From positions 1 through 64,000 of the forward strand of contig JAPDRO010000019.1 of the NCBI GenBank assembly GCA_030247885.1: 64,000 nt of DNA, given 5' to 3'. The notes below the pieces were generated by a model. The model did not search any database. It was not told the origin of the DNA and saw only the letters and a program-made list of their open reading frames with translations. Each line of letters opens with the position of its first letter. Within the stretch, counting starts at the first letter, position 1. Positions 9,121 through 22,185 of the stretch are shown here, piece by piece. The position numbers were made by a program, and so were the translations under genes. Source of the stretch: Taxawa tesnikishii (nom. ined.). Its lineage: Eukaryota > Ascomycota > Dothideomycetes > Dothideales.

Positions 9121-11827
9121 ATGTCATCCCTCCGCGGCGTGTTCTCTATATTTCTCGTCTCTTTGGGCTTTGACTATGCACTGGCCCATCCTCCTTTTTA
9201 TTCTCCTCTTTACCACATAGCACACCAGGGCGGACGCGGATGAAACTTAACAGCGGTTGGAAGTTCCACCGCTGGGAAGAAAACCCCGATGGCGTAATCT
9301 ACGACTATCGCAAGGATCTGGAGAACCTCACGGACGTCACTGTCCTGAAACCTTGGATCCTGCCCTCAGGTAACGACTTCATCGAGGATCCATCGAAGAG
9401 ATATGTTAGGCCTGCCTCCGAGCCGTCGGTCAGCGTGTCCTTCGCGCAGCCTGGATTCGATGACACGGCTTGGTCCAATGTCACGCTTCCGCATGATTGG
9501 GCGATCGCTGGACCTTTTACACAGAACCGGATAGCGTGGCCATTGTTGGCGGCGGCATGGGTCGCTTGCCCGTCTTCGGCATCGGCTGGTATAGACGCAA
9601 GTTGAGTTTCGCGGCCACGCACATCAACAAACAGATTTATCTCGATTTTGATGGCGCCATGTCGTATGCCATGGTCTGGCTCAATGGCGTTCTAGTCGGC
9701 GGCTGGCCGTATCCGTACAACTCTTTCCGCCTAAATTTGACGCCTTACGTCCGGTTTGATGAACAAAACGTGCTCGCGGTCAGGCTGGATAACCCGGTTC
9801 AGTCTGCCAGATGGTATCCCGGTGGTGGGCTGTATCGTGATGTGTGGTTGGTGGAGACGGAGAGAGTGTGTATTGGACAGTGGGGAACGAGGTATACGAC
9901 AGAAAATGTAACGGGTGCTTCTGCTGTCATCGAGCTTGAGGTTGACGTTGAGAGTGTTGCAAGTGGTGACTCTGATATCAAACTTTCAACCGACGTCTAC
10001 GAGATAAATACAGATACCAGCCAGCCAGCTGCTAAAGTTGCGAGCTTCCCGATAAAGAGGCTCACCGCCAAGGCAAACACGACGTCTACCGCGACACAGT
10101 CTATCACGCTCCCAAACCCGAAGCTGTGGGGTCCTGCTCCTGAGCAGACACCTAATCGTTACGTGGGCATCACGAAGCTGTTCAACGCCTCTGGACACGT
10201 GCTGGATACCTACGAAACGACCTTCGGCATTCGGAAGACTGATTTCACCGCCAACAATGGCCTTTTGGTGAATGGTCAGCGCATCCAAATTCAAGGCGTC
10301 AACGAACACCACGATCTTGGTGCCATTGGCGCAGCATTTAACCTCAGAGCTGCAGAAAGGAAGCTCTCGATATTGCAGGAGATGGGTGTGAATGCGATCC
10401 GCATGTCTCATAACCCGCCGGATCCGCAGCTTTTGGATTTGACAGACCGCATGGGTTTCTTGGTGATCGATGAAATCTTCGATTCGTGGAAAATGAATAA
10501 GACAGACAACGATTATCACTTGGTCTTTGATGAATGGCATGAGCAAGACTTGCGGGCGATGATCAGACGAGATCGCAATCACCCGTCTATCATCGTGTGG
10601 AGCTTTGGCAATGAAGTGGGCGAGCAGCATTACAACGACATTGGACCTATCATCGGCGCTCAGCTGCACGCCATCGTACGCGGTGAAGACTGGACTAGGC
10701 CTTCTACGTCCTCAATGAATTTTGCTCAGCCAGGAAACAACGGCTCGCTGTTCCCGACCATCATGGACGTTCTGAGCATCAATTACCAAGGTGAAGGCAT
10801 CAGAGACACGGTCAATTATAGCAATCAGACTGGCATCACCACACCACCAGCCTTCCCACTCTTCCACGAAGCTTTCCCGGACAAGCTGATGTGGTCGAGT
10901 GAGTCAGCCTCCGCCCTCAGCACACGAGGCACATACTTCTTCCCCGTCACCAGCGATGTGGGTGCGCCCGTTAACGATACATCGGGAGGCAACTCGGCGC
11001 TTGCTGAAGTTAGTGCTTACGATTTGTACTCAGCTAATTTCGGATCGGCTCCTGACAAAGTGTTCGCCGCGCACGATCGCAACCCTTACGTTGCTGGAGA
11101 ATTCGTCTGGACGGGTTTCGATTACATCGGCGAGCCGACGCCGTACTACACTGCGCGAAGCTCCTATTCGGGCATTGTTGACCTTGCGGGTTTCAAGAAA
11201 GACCGCTTCTACTTATATCAAAGCCGCTGGCGTCCTGGTTTGCCCGTTGCGCACATTCTGCCGCACTGGAATTGGCCGGATCGTGTGGGGAAAGTCACGC
11301 CTGTACATGTTTTTACGAACGGGGATGAAGCTGAGCTTTTCCTCAATGGCAAGTCGCTCGGAAAACGGAGTTTTGGCGAGTACCAATACCGGCTTCGATG
11401 GGATGACGTTGTCTACGAGCCGGGTGAACTGCACGTTGTGGTCTTGAAAGATGGAAAGCAGTGGTCACAGGCTACCTCTTGTACTACTGGGCGTGCAAGC
11501 GCCGTCAGATTGACCGCCGAGCGCGCTCGAATCTCGTCTGACGGATTGGATCTGTCATACATCACCGCAGACATTGTCGACACGAACGGTCTCGTGGTCC
11601 CAGTGGCGAACAACACGCTTCGATTTTCTGTCACTGGCGGAGCTGATATCGTAGCGACTGACAACGGCTATCCTCAGGACCTGACCGCTTTCCCGAGCCT
11701 GGAGAGAAACGCTTTCAGTGGTAGGGCTTTGGCGATCGTGAGAGGAAAGGGTGAAGTTGGGGAGGTGATCGTGACGGCGAGGAGTGATGGTCTTGGCGAT
11801 GGCTTTGTGTCTATTATGCTAACGTGA
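9121..11827 (+). CDS. Secreted glycoside hydrolase family 2 (beta-galactosidase-like)
   Basis: Likely releases terminal beta-linked sugars (galactose or a relative) outside the cell. ATG at 9121 opens a signal peptide (MSSLRGVFSIFLVSLGFDYA...). The mature protein starts with a GH2 sugar-binding jelly roll (SGWKFHRWEENPDG; LPHDWAI; GWYRRKL; YPGGGLYRDVWL), then an immunoglobulin-like domain and a TIM barrel. The acid/base Glu is in WSFGNEVG and the likely nucleophile Glu in WSSESAS. C-terminal beta domains (DUF4982-like, HVFTNGDEAELFLNGKS) follow. Two frame changes, near 9239 and 9520 (a T4 run), each need one added base and give 902 residues. A start at 9240 would drop the signal peptide. Substrate specificity cannot be read; beta-galactosidase is the nearest family label. 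Its neighbours are sugar and other MFS transporters. Confidence 0.88.
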
Positions 11828-12880
11828 GAACTGGAAGTTGCAAACTCCCACCTGAGCGCATCATATGTGATTAAGAGGAAAGACATGAGTCACTTTTCGA
11901 CAGCTAAGATGCTCCTCAGGATCCGTTCAGACTCTCAGCTTTGGCGGCACTGACCGCCTGCTACAAGTCTCATCACTGAATCACTATCCGCCTATGACCC
12001 AGTCGTTCTTTACTAAACAGCGCCGACTTTCTCGCCAAAAGATCTGAGATCGTCAATTGGCAGATCTGCGTTCCCAAACGCGACGTCCGCGGACTGGCCT
12101 AACACCGAGACGGTGTCTAATAGGTACTGCTTACCATTGACGCATCTGTTGCGACCGCCAGAACTTGGTCTCGGTGGTATTCATCGACTCATGCAACTCA
12201 ATACAGATCATCCAAGAGATCGCAGGGCCATTGAATTCAATCACACGTTCGTTGGGCTCTACGTGCATGTCTCTGAACGCCAATACGATGTCGTAGTAAT
12301 GACACTTGTACTCGGCAAGAACGATCTTGACTCGGGCAAGCGTTGACATAAAAAGGCACGGACAGAATTATAAATATCGGGCTCGAAGCTGCGAAGTATA
12401 TAGTTTACCATCCGGGGATGGACGTCACTTAGCAAGTTCACTGTTAACTTCGACTAGCGGGGCGGTAGCCCGGAATCAAGAATTAGACCCGGGACTTTTT
12501 GGACACGAGGATAAGGGCGATAAGGAGGAAAGGCGGGGGAAGGAAAGAAATTGATAGGGAACGGCTAGTGGGCCAGGTAGGAGCCATACGGTGCACGTGC
12601 CACTCCTCTTTCCTCCTCTTTGCTAGCATACTTGCATTGCATCCGTCCATAGCTAAGGGTCGCTTCCTAGCGCTCACCCCTCTCTCGTTGGGGGCGAAGT
12701 CATGCCTTTTAGGCCCGTCACTCCTCACGTGTTCTTTGCTAAATTATGGCGCTTCTAATCTCGCATCGCACGATGATCACGAAACAAAACACTTTAATCA
12801 GGCCTTAGAACCACGCGACTTCGTCTTTTGCGACAATACACCTCCTTTCGCGTTGTCATCTCGCCTGATTCGCGCCGAAG
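11828..12880. other. Intergenic, GH2 to first MFS gene
   Basis: About 1 kb with only short, unconvincing open frames. A purine-rich stretch (about 12500-12560) and CT-rich stretches lie upstream of the MFS start. An open frame running from 12499 into the transporter has a non-conserved amino end; I read that part as 5' untranslated or promoter sequence. Confidence 0.5.
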
Positions 12881-14804
12881 ATGGACTTTTTGAGAGATGC
12901 TCCGAATCCGAGGCAGTTGCCGAAGCCGTGGAGCTACAACAGGCCGATCAATCTAATAAAGCTTTCTCGCAGGAACAAATCGAAGCCAATGCGATTCCGA
13001 AGGCAGCTATCGCTCCCGTGCCCTTGGAAGCCGACAATGGTTTTAGCAACGTCGACCATCCCAAGGGTATCAGATTCGCTCTCCTGTTTTCATGTATCAT
13101 AGTGGGGTGTTTTCTCTTGGTTATGTGCGTATCAAATCGTTTCCGTTATGTGAACGAGAGACGCCCATGCTAAATGTCTACTACAGGATACCAGCTGTAT
13201 CGCGACGCTAACACCGGTCATCACCGACCAATTCCACGCTCTCAACGATCTAGGATGGTACGCAATAGCATAGTAAGTAGTGTGAGACGGGGACGAGCCG
13301 ACGCTTCCGTGTTAACGTCGTCGATGTAGCTCGCTTGCACAGTCTGCAACAGTCTTGATTTACGGACAATTGTACTCTTTCTACTCAATGAAGACACTTT
13401 ATATGTCGTCAATGTTCGTTTTCGTTATTGGCTCCACTCTCTCGGCCGCAGCGCCGATATCACCGGCATTCATAATCGGCCGCGCATTGAATGGTTTGGG
13501 AGCTGCGGGCGTGTTTGCAGGTACGAACATGTGAGTCTATGTACGACGGCCCTCAACTGGCATAGTGTTCACTGGCTCCGTCTAGTATAGTTGCATTGAC
13601 TACATCACTCGAGCGCCGGCCAATATACTCCGCAGTTGTTGGCGCGATAGAGTGCACAGCATTGGCTTTCGGTCCCTTGATCGGTGGTGCTATCGCCCAT
13701 TACTCGTCATGGAGAGTCAGCTTCTACGTTATCATTCCGATAGGCGTTGCTGTGATCGTGGTTGTCTTCATCAGCGTCGACCATCTTCGTCGCCCAGAAA
13801 ATGCAACCCTTACAAATAAGGCAAAGCTGAAACGCATTGACTGGATCGGCTTCGCCGTCAACGTCCCAATGGCCTTGTGCTTGGTGCTGGGTCTGCAGTG
13901 GGCAGGGACGACATACCCGTGGACCAATTGGCGTATCATTCTGCTGTTCGTCCTCGCTAGCGTCTTGGTTGTAGCATTCTTGATCGTCGAGCACAGGGCG
14001 GGCGATGCGAGTATGGTGCCGCTAAAGATGCTGCGGCAGCGATCCGTCGCCTTCTCTAGCATAATCACCTTTTGCAATTACGCGCACCTTTCCGTGCTCG
14101 CATACTACGTAAGCTGCTGTGCGGTCTGTATGCACAAATGAAGCGAGACACTGACGAGTGACCAGATTCCTTTCTACTTCCAAGCCGTCCGCGGCGCAAC
14201 CACGCTTAGCTCCGGCCTCATGTACCTGCCCACGGCCGTAGCCCTGGCCATCGCCGGACTTGCTGGCGGACCCATCACCAGCGCTATCGGCTACTACAAT
14301 CCGGTCCTGATGCTCGGTAGCGTCCTCATGACCGTGGGAATGGGTTTCATCACGACGCTTAGGCCGGATACCAGCGCAGGCAGATGGATCGGCTTTCAGA
14401 TCATATATGGCATCGGCGTCGGCCTCGCCTTCCAACCGCCTTATACCGCTGTGCAGACCATCCTCGATGATACCATCGTGCCTATGGCTTTGGTTATGTT
14501 GAGCTTCACCCAGCAGCTGGGCGGCATTGTGGTGCTGTCCATTGCACAGAACGTGTTCCTCAACCGGCTGGCCGACGGCTTGGCGACTGAAGTTCCCAGC
14601 TTGGATCCCAGCATCGTGTTGAATAGCGGTGCGCTCGGCCTTCTTGACAAGGTTCCGGCGGAGTATCGGAAGCAGGTCCTTTTCGCCTACAATGAAGCGC
14701 TAGTGGACGTCTTCTACATTGCGCTTGGGCTTACGTGTCTGGCTACGGTCAGCGTGTTTGGGATCCAGTGGAAGTCTGTGAAGGAGGAGAAGAAGCAAGC
14801 ATGA
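12881..14804 (+). CDS. MFS drug/toxin efflux transporter, DHA2 type
   Basis: Proton-coupled multidrug or metabolite exporter of the 14-helix DHA2 class, plasma membrane. Five exons: 12881-13128, 13187-13272, 13343-13530, 13586-14108, 14166-14804. A hydrophilic N-terminal tail is followed by helix 1 (IRFALLFSCIIVGCFLLV), TLTPVITDQFHALNDLGWY, YGQLYSFYSMKTLY, GRALNGLGAAGVFAG and motif C-like FGPLIGGAIAHYSSW. Introns are 55-70 bp with GT-AG ends. Two places need one added base: the T5 run just after the start (giving MDFFERCSESE) and the end of exon 2 near 13272; the result is 561 residues, normal for the family. The start at 12881 depends on the first correction. The exported compound is unknown; no biosynthetic cluster is visible nearby. 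Confidence 0.85.
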
Positions 14805-14971
14805 GCTGTCTTCATCCGCATAGAGGGTTCTTTTACTACTGTACGCGACCGAGCAGCTATATCTATAGCGACATAAAGAGTAGATATAGACAACGATAGA
14901 AGGATTACGCTTCCTACTTAGTATCTGCATTACTTCAACGAACACACTCTCCTACTTCGGAAAATGTTGAA

Positions 14972-16585
14972 TTAGAAACTATTAGACTCTACAGGTTTGT
15001 CAATGCTCTCCTTCCTCTTCTCTGTTAGTCTTTTTGCTTTGCGCTCAGCGAAAACGATGAGGAAACCAAGATCGTAGGTGGCTTTAAGGCTGCCAGCCAT
15101 GACAAAGGCGATCCAAAACAGCTTCTGACTTGCGAGAGCGCCCGTCACAAGGGGGCCGAGACTTTGACTAAAGGTCTTTACCATGTTGATGATGCCCATT
15201 ACAACCGTTCTTTCGCTCGGGAGTATGATCGCCGCGAGGAAAGCTGATCGTGGAGCGACATCCATCGATTGTGTGCAAGCTCGCAGGATCAAGAAACCCA
15301 TAGCGGGTATCGGTGTGGATGGGATCGGAATTAGCGATAGGGCGACGGCAGATGGAAGGTGTGTAAAACCATCGTCTACATGTCATGTCAGTGGCATGCT
15401 GCACGACCTCAGGAGGCTAGTTTGGAAAGGCCTAACCTTCACGTTGCCCAAGCGTTTCGAGATGGAGGATGCTACCAAGACTGATGCCGCGGATATGATG
15501 CTAGCAACGCTGAACAAAGTTCCAAGCTTCCCTTCGTCGAGGTTGAACTTCCACTTGAAGAAGTACGTCACCCAGGAACTGCTTATGATTAGTACCTGAT
15601 AAAAATAGCCTCGCGAACAGAGGAGGTCATGGAAACTCACAGGGAGGCCAGCCCAGAGGCGAATGCGTCCAGCGCAAAGAGTGCGCACAACTGAACCACG
15701 ATAGTCTTACTCTCCTTGCTGATTGTCGGAAGCAGCTTCTTCCAGCTACTTGGTTTTCGTGGTCGCTCAGGCCCATCTGGACGCGCCAGAAGCGGTGCAG
15801 ACTCCGCATCGGGCTCGACGCTTGACTTCCTCTCCAGCTCAACCTTGCTACTCAGGGAACAGGCCAGGATGAATTTGAAAAATCCAGCCACGGCGTAAGC
15901 ATAGAACACTGCGCGATAAGCGGGGATAATGCCCCAACCGGTTGATCGAAGACGGTGGATGACCCAGCCACATGTAATCATGCCAGATGCGCTTCCAGCA
16001 TTGCCGATAAGTGAGTACCATGCGTATATATCGCTGCGCACCGCAGTGTGTGTAAGTTGGGCAAGTGTTGACTCTTCTATAGCGCGGAACGGCCCGATTT
16101 CGTTACCGCTACGGGTGTTCAGATTAGCTGGCACGAGTCGACTCAGGTGGTTCGACCGACCTTGGACTGATGACACCGAGGATGGCGGCAAGAAGCAGCA
16201 CGAAGAAGTTATCGCTCAAAGCAAACACCACGCCACTTGCGACCATCAAAAGAGCACCCAGCATCAAGATGACCTTCCGTCCCCAGCGGTCAGCGTAGAG
16301 GGTCAAGATGAAGCTAATGCAAACATCCCCGGCCAGTGTTAATGTCATAAACGTTCCAATGCGACGATCCGAATTGCCCAGCTCAGCCAGGTAGGCGACG
16401 AGGATGAGAGTCGAACCACCATAGGCATAAAGACGGATGTACCGCTGGAGGACGAGAAGCTTGGTGTCAAGTGGAGCGCTGTATACGGACATGAGTCCGA
16501 GCTCTTCGAACGTGCGCGTGACGTGACGGGTCCAGGTATGTGTACTCGTCGCTGCATTTTGATCGTCGTCGCCGATTTCAGACAT
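14972..16585 (-). CDS. MFS transporter, 12-helix type
   Basis: Membrane transporter of unknown substrate. Four exons on the minus strand: 16585-16161, 16108-15641, 15578-15437, 15375-14972. Seen in order: TM segment in YGGSTLILVAYLAELG, motif A-like DRWGRKVILMLGALLM, ISPSGNEIGPFRAIEES built exactly across intron 1, AWYSLIGNAGSASGM, a charged central loop (ERKSSVEPDAESAPLLARPD), WVTYFFKWKF, and GFLILRACTQSMDVAPRSAF near the C-terminus. One added base near 15366 (an A4 run on the + strand) restores MVFTHLPSA and gives 479 residues. I chose the second in-frame Met (MSEIGDDD) as start; one 13 codons upstream is possible. It faces the preceding MFS gene tail to tail with 167 bp between, so their transcripts may overlap. 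Confidence 0.85.
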
Positions 16586-17381
16586 CGTTATCCGCAGTCC
16601 AACTATCAGGTTGTTGCAAGACAATGTTTGATGGTGTGTACAATTATTGTTGTTGTGTTAGGGAAAGGGTAAAGGAGATGAAACCCGTGGCAAGAATTCC
16701 CCGCTTCCGTCATTTCATGAGGCGAAGTCAATCACTTTTACGCACAGATCCCCACGCCCCCATACCTACTTCTCAGCTCGGGCAGTCTTGCTATATGCCC
16801 TGTCATCAAGAAGGCCTCTGCTTCGTCTGTTACCGCTGGCGGCCGCACCACCCTCAACATCGACAGCGCCATCGCTGCTGCAAGTATTGTCAGATACGGC
16901 AGCACTACACATGAACTGAACTCGGATCAGAGACGTGTTCACTGATACTGTCGCTGAGAAGTGCGAACAAGTACGTGGTTCAGATACCATCCAACAAGAA
17001 CGTCGCAATTCCAGGCTATTGGATGCTGACCGTAGTGTCGCGACACCGTTGCAGATCAAATTTTCATAGCGTAGAATCGCAGAAGTTTCCACGTGGAAAA
17101 TCACTTTTGGATCCGAAGACGATGGTTAAGAGGCGTAGGAACAGACTATATATCATCAAGTCGGCATGAAGAGGATGCAGAAGGCCACGAAGATGCCGTC
17201 GCTGGACTCGGCGTAGGTGACGAAGAAATTAAAGAGATCAAGCTTGTTACACATCTGTGAGCGGAGAGACAGAAGGATGGCCAACATTGCCGTTGATGCT
17301 TCATTTAGAAAGAAACAGCAGCTGAAGCCGCCCAGATTACTCCCCTACCATTCACGTTACGAGAACGCACTAGCCGCTATC
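16586..17381. other. Intergenic, MFS to sugar transporter
   Basis: About 800 bp between the MFS promoter and the 3' end of the sugar transporter. Only short overlapping open frames with no recognisable protein features. I see no RNA gene. Confidence 0.5.
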
Positions 17382-19048
17382 CTAAGATTTTGTAGGGGCC
17401 CTCCATTCAATCTCTTCCAGTTCGTTGGCTTCCTTAGCCGCAGCAACCTCGTGCTCTTGGTTCAGCTCGACAACGTTCAAGCTAGTCAGGCCAACACGGT
17501 ACCATGGAACCTCGAAGAGTTGATCCATGTGCTCCATGCTCATGCCCTTGGTTTCGGGAAGACAGAAGTAGCTGTACACACCGCCAAGAGTGGTGGCGCA
17601 CGCGAAGAGCGCAAAAGGTCCCCATGGGTGCATGCTCAGGACCATGTTGGGCTGGGCGCGCGTCAGCGCAAAGTTGACAAGATACTGCCAAGTAATGCAG
17701 ATCGACATGCATGTCGCGCGCAGTCTCTGTGGAAAGACTTCGGAGTTGATGATCCAGGGAACAGTCGCCCAAGAAATTGCATAGCCGATGGCAAAGACGT
17801 AGATGGCGACGAGAGCCACCCAGCCGGCAGCGCTAGGTGAAGTCGCCGAGCTTGTGCCTGGATGCACGATCGCGAGGTAAGCCGTGATGTAGATAAGCGA
17901 AGCCACAATGATACCAGTGCCGATGAAGAGCATGATGCGCCGACCCAGCCGATCGACCAGGAGGGTAGAGTAGAAGACTAGCGTCAACACCTTGACAAGG
18001 CCATAGATGCCGGAGAAGAGGTAGTTGGTCGATGGCGCAGTTAGACCGATGGAAGTCAGGATAGAGGTGTTGTAGTATGTGATGATGTTGCCGCCCGAGA
18101 ATTGGAAGAAGACTTGGATGACCATGACGAGTGCAAGCCGCTTGCGGATAGATGGTGTCATGAGTTCACTGATAACACTCAACTTGCGGCCAGCGTTGTC
18201 CTCGCCCTCGTGCTCGCTTGAGATCCGAATCTCCTCGAATTCGTTGCGTACAAAATCGTGGTCGCGCGACAAACTGCGCAGGTCCTCGAGCGACTTGTAG
18301 GCCTCTTCCATGCGACCCCTGCCGATCAGCCAACGCGGCGACTCCGGCATGAAGAAGAGGCCCACGATGAGGATGACACCCGGCAATATCATCATTGCCA
18401 TTGGCACCTGCCACTGGGCATTTTTCGTCTTGGATATGTTCTCAATCGAGCCGTAGTTGATCCAGTAGCCCATGGCAACCCCGAGCATAGTGTTGGCGTT
18501 GTACATGGCGGCAAGACCACCACGGATTGGCTTGGGCGCGATCTCCGCAATGTAACTAGTACCAATGACACTTGCTGCTCCTGATCCAAGCCCGGAGAGG
18601 ACCCGACCGGCCAGGAACTCGTCAATGCCGCCGTTGCCACCAGGGTTGGCAGACATGAGTATAGCAGCCAGACAGTAGACCAGGGAGAACAGCGCCAGAG
18701 AGTACTTGCGGCCCAAGCGGTCGTTGAATGGGGCACACATGAGTGCACCAACGCAAGATCCGAGAAGTAAAGATGATGTGATCCATCCGGTGATGTTTGA
18801 GACGCCAGTCGTAGACATGTGGTTGAGTCCGAAATGTTTTTTGAACGACGTCATGGCTAGCACACCAGATATGTTGGACGTGTTGAATCCTTGGAGGAGT
18901 AAGCAAGGAGTCTGTGCTGCAAAGCAAGGTACGAGAACCTACCATGAAGACCACCAGAGAAGGAGAGAATGAGGCAGTAGAAGACGATCTTCTTGCTTAT
19001 CACCTCCTTTGGCGTATTTGCCAGTAGTTCTTTATTGATGAGCGGCAT
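17382..19048 (-). CDS. Sugar transporter (MFS, sugar porter family)
   Basis: Imports a hexose, pentose or similar sugar across the plasma membrane. Two exons, 19048-18943 and 18889-17382, joined by a 53-bp intron (HG then FNTSNISGVLAM); 537 residues, no frame problems. Family marks: DRLGRKYSLALFS after helix 2, AGRVLSGLGSGAASV, PESPRWLIGRGRMEEA before the central loop, DRLGRRIMLFIG after helix 8, and LPETKGMSMEHMDQLF near the C-terminus. The N-terminus MPLINKELLANTPKE is short and hydrophilic. Its neighbourhood with a secreted GH2 enzyme suggests uptake of a released sugar, but that is inference. The exact sugar cannot be read from sequence. Confidence 0.93.
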
Positions 19049-22000
19049 CTTTGGAAGAAAGGAGGCAGGATCGCTAGAGAGGATCTGGAGGCAGCAAGCA
19101 GATTATGAACACCGACTCTCTGGTTCGACTGGGAAACTGTGAGGTATCTGTGTAGGAAAAGAGGAGTGGGTACTCTTGCTCTTGATCCACCTGGGGTAAT
19201 GGGGAACAACGATAACCTATTTGTATACGTTACAGTAGGCGTCGTAGCCACCTGCTCCGCCAACCCAGGGAGACTTTACCGACGGTAGGTAAGCGTCATT
19301 AGATAAATGAGGGGTGTAGTCACAGGTTCTTCTCCATCGAGACAAAGACAAGGTTCGAGATGTGCTAATGCTCTGTCGAGCAGCTCAAGATTGCGACTAT
19401 GGTCTCGGCGTTGCTCCGTAGCCAAAAGCTTAAGGCGGATAAGGCGGCCCGCGAGCAGCACATTGCTTGTGCGCGTTAAGGTCATTGCTTGTACGCGTTT
19501 TCCTAGAGCGTCTAGCCTTGCCGTTTGCTTGTTCGTAGATCTCGGGGCCTACCGAAACACTCTCGGGGGCAGACCGAAGCACTCTCGGGGCTCACCGAAG
19601 GTCACTAGGAACCGGTTTTCCGGGCATCAATCAGTTCGTGGTGTCAAAAGGTGGCGAGTATTTCTTCACGCCTTCATTCACTGCTTTGCGTGGCGTTTTG
19701 TCTCAGGTGAAAGCCTGGATAAATGCAGGCGAACTCTCACAGGTCACGGTCTACATCTAGCAGAATCAACGTACGCTTCACCCACCGATGTTGTTGATAT
19801 ATTCGCTCTTTTGTATGACGTTTGTGCGCTTTCTGAGCATCCTTGCCGGCAATGCAAAATTCCATAGGTGCAGAAATCGCGTGGGCCCGGGAGTAGCGGT
19901 ATGTGATGCGCCGGATCATTCGATGCTGCGCCAGGGCAGAAGCAGCACTATGCGAACTAATGGCGAAAGGCTTGGGGGCTCATCACGTCAAGAGGCAAGC
20001 ATTAGCAATATGGGCTAGGGAATGTGATGAGGGAAAGCACCGGAAGCACTATCATAGCTAGAGCAACCAGAAATGTGTGTTCCTGCTCCCTGAACCCGCT
20101 CAAAGGAGTTCAAGGGCCGATAACCGCATGGGGAAGGCGTCCACGGCGGTAGGGCTCGCATTGCTCTTCCAGCTAGGCGTGTACAAATCAGCCAGCCACA
20201 GATACGAGTGTCCCGTGGATCTCCAGATTGTCAGCCCATAGCGGAACCCTTGAGGAAATTGGAGAACCGTGGCTCGGAGGGCGGAAGCAGAATAGAAACA
20301 CTGTCGGTAGCTGAGCTTGCTGTCATGAAACCTTGCGTGAGGGTTCGGGCGGTAGTTTGTCACATGCAGTGCGCAACTCCAGTATCTTGCGCTACGCACA
20401 TGCAGGACCCATCGAGCGATCTCCTCGCGTTCTCTCGAGCGATCTCCACACGTTCTCTCAAGCGATCTTACGGGGTCAAGATAAAGGATCTACATGTACG
20501 GACCGCGGCGGAAGCGGGGTTAGCGGCGCGGAGTTGGCCCAACGTGGCCGAAAGAACAACGCGTCTATCTTCCAAGAAGCCATGCCAGGAAACTGCTGTG
20601 CAACCTTCTTTGACACTGATGTGCCGCCACATAGCAGAACAGCTCATGAGTTCCGTAGCTGAAAACTCATCAGGCGATGCTGCGCTTTAGCGAGCCGTGT
20701 TCAGACCCGCGACCCTCTCCCTCCCCTTAGCATGTTGGCTTTCCTCGATCAAGTGCCGCAAGCTCGAAAGGTATACTGAACTTTTCGGAAAGCCGCGTCT
20801 CTTCCAAGGCGTCAGCAACAAGTGACAGCTCCTTACTAAGATAGTGACCGGACTGACCACACCGAACACGGATGGCGGCTTGGACGTTGGACAGCAATTT
20901 AACGCTCTAAGAAGCATATACTCAATTGAGACCGGCTACTCCCAGTCTTGCAGAAGAAACCAACAGGAACATTCTTGTGAAGACAAGATCTTGACCTGAC
21001 GGTCACGCATCAGAAGCTAGAAATGCTACACCAAATGATAGCCCTCAGCTTTGACTATTCTATTACGGCTAAGCACAAGGGATGACTGTACCATTTGACA
21101 ACGCGCTGCATTGAGACCAGAGTACGAGGGGTATCAATCCACAGCTTCAATCTCAAGTCGAGGGTATGACACGACTCCCACCTTCCTGTCCTTCTTTCGT
21201 GATCAGATTGCTAGGGTCAGATCTAGCTGCTCGATTGCTATTCCAGCCAGCCACCATTGTTAAGGCCATAGCAACGCACTCCACTCGGCACGTTCTATCT
21301 GCTGTCTAATCTCGCTTCAGGCTCATAGCAGCTCGCCAGGGTTTCTGAGACTTCTCTCAGGTAGCCACTACACATGCAAAGCCCTGCACAATGGAAACCC
21401 ATCGCACTTCCCAAGAACGATGTTTGAACTACGGTCGAAGATCGCCACAAGCAGACACAGATATGACAGCTACTTCCCTTTGGCTTGCAGATAGATTCTC
21501 TCGATTTGCGCAGCAACATGCCGTTGTGCGGGGCAAGGCTAGGCTTGTGTCCTTGATGTATCGCTCCAAGCCGGTCAGCAGCCATGTCGACCTTCGCCCC
21601 GCCATCCAGAGCTTTTGGAGAGAAGACGACTTCGATACAGAAGAATCGGCTGCGAACGGATGTCTTCCGGCTTGCAAGGCAAGTCACTATCTAACATACT
21701 ATCTGCGGTGCTCTCAACGATGCAAAAATTCGGGCTGTTGAAAATTCTCCGTTGTCTTGCTACTACAACCTTACTAGCAAGCAGCTCAAGGTCTTCTTCT
21801 ACGCGCCTAACACCGGCGGTTTTCCGTCTGTGGCTTGGCAAGGGGAGGGGGATGGGTCTCAAGGCCGATCGCAAGGTCAGGGCAGTAGACCGGTGTTACG
21901 ACCTGCGAACTTCCGAGATCTCGCACCAGTACAGAAAGCGCGCTACGAGCATAGGCTCAGAAACAAATTGCTTTTCCTATTCTATACTTTGTTCTCCTTC

Positions 22001-22185
22001 TATATGACAATACCGATGATTTATTGAACTCCTGAGACAACGATATCAGTACATGGGAAGCTTGAATGCAGGGAATGTGTAGGTCTAGCTACCAACAGAC
22101 TCCTGGTCGTTGGCACAGTCAAATGAAGTGGAGTCACAATGTCAGAGAGGGCGGGTAGGCGACTGGCAAAGCATTTGAGTCACGC
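19049..22185. other. Gene-poor subtelomeric stretch
   Basis: About 3.1 kb with no gene I can support. It contains small degenerate direct repeats: a 17-bp word starting CATTGCTTG twice at about 19460-19500, a 21-22-bp CTCGGGG...CCGAA unit nearly three times at about 19540-19605, and a 24-bp unit around GAGCGATCTC at about 20417-20470. Composition is normal, not RIP-like. Open frames at 19307-19867, 20208-20690 and 21295-21687 are Arg/Ser-rich or lack any family feature. Decayed genes are possible. Confidence 0.5.

Noticed and set aside
12499-12880. Long N-terminal extension of the first MFS gene
   Set aside because: The sequence before 12881 has no MFS character; a start at 12881 with one base restored gives a normal N-terminus.
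19307-19867. 186-residue plus-strand open frame
   Set aside because: Arg/Ser-rich with no motif; spans small direct repeats.
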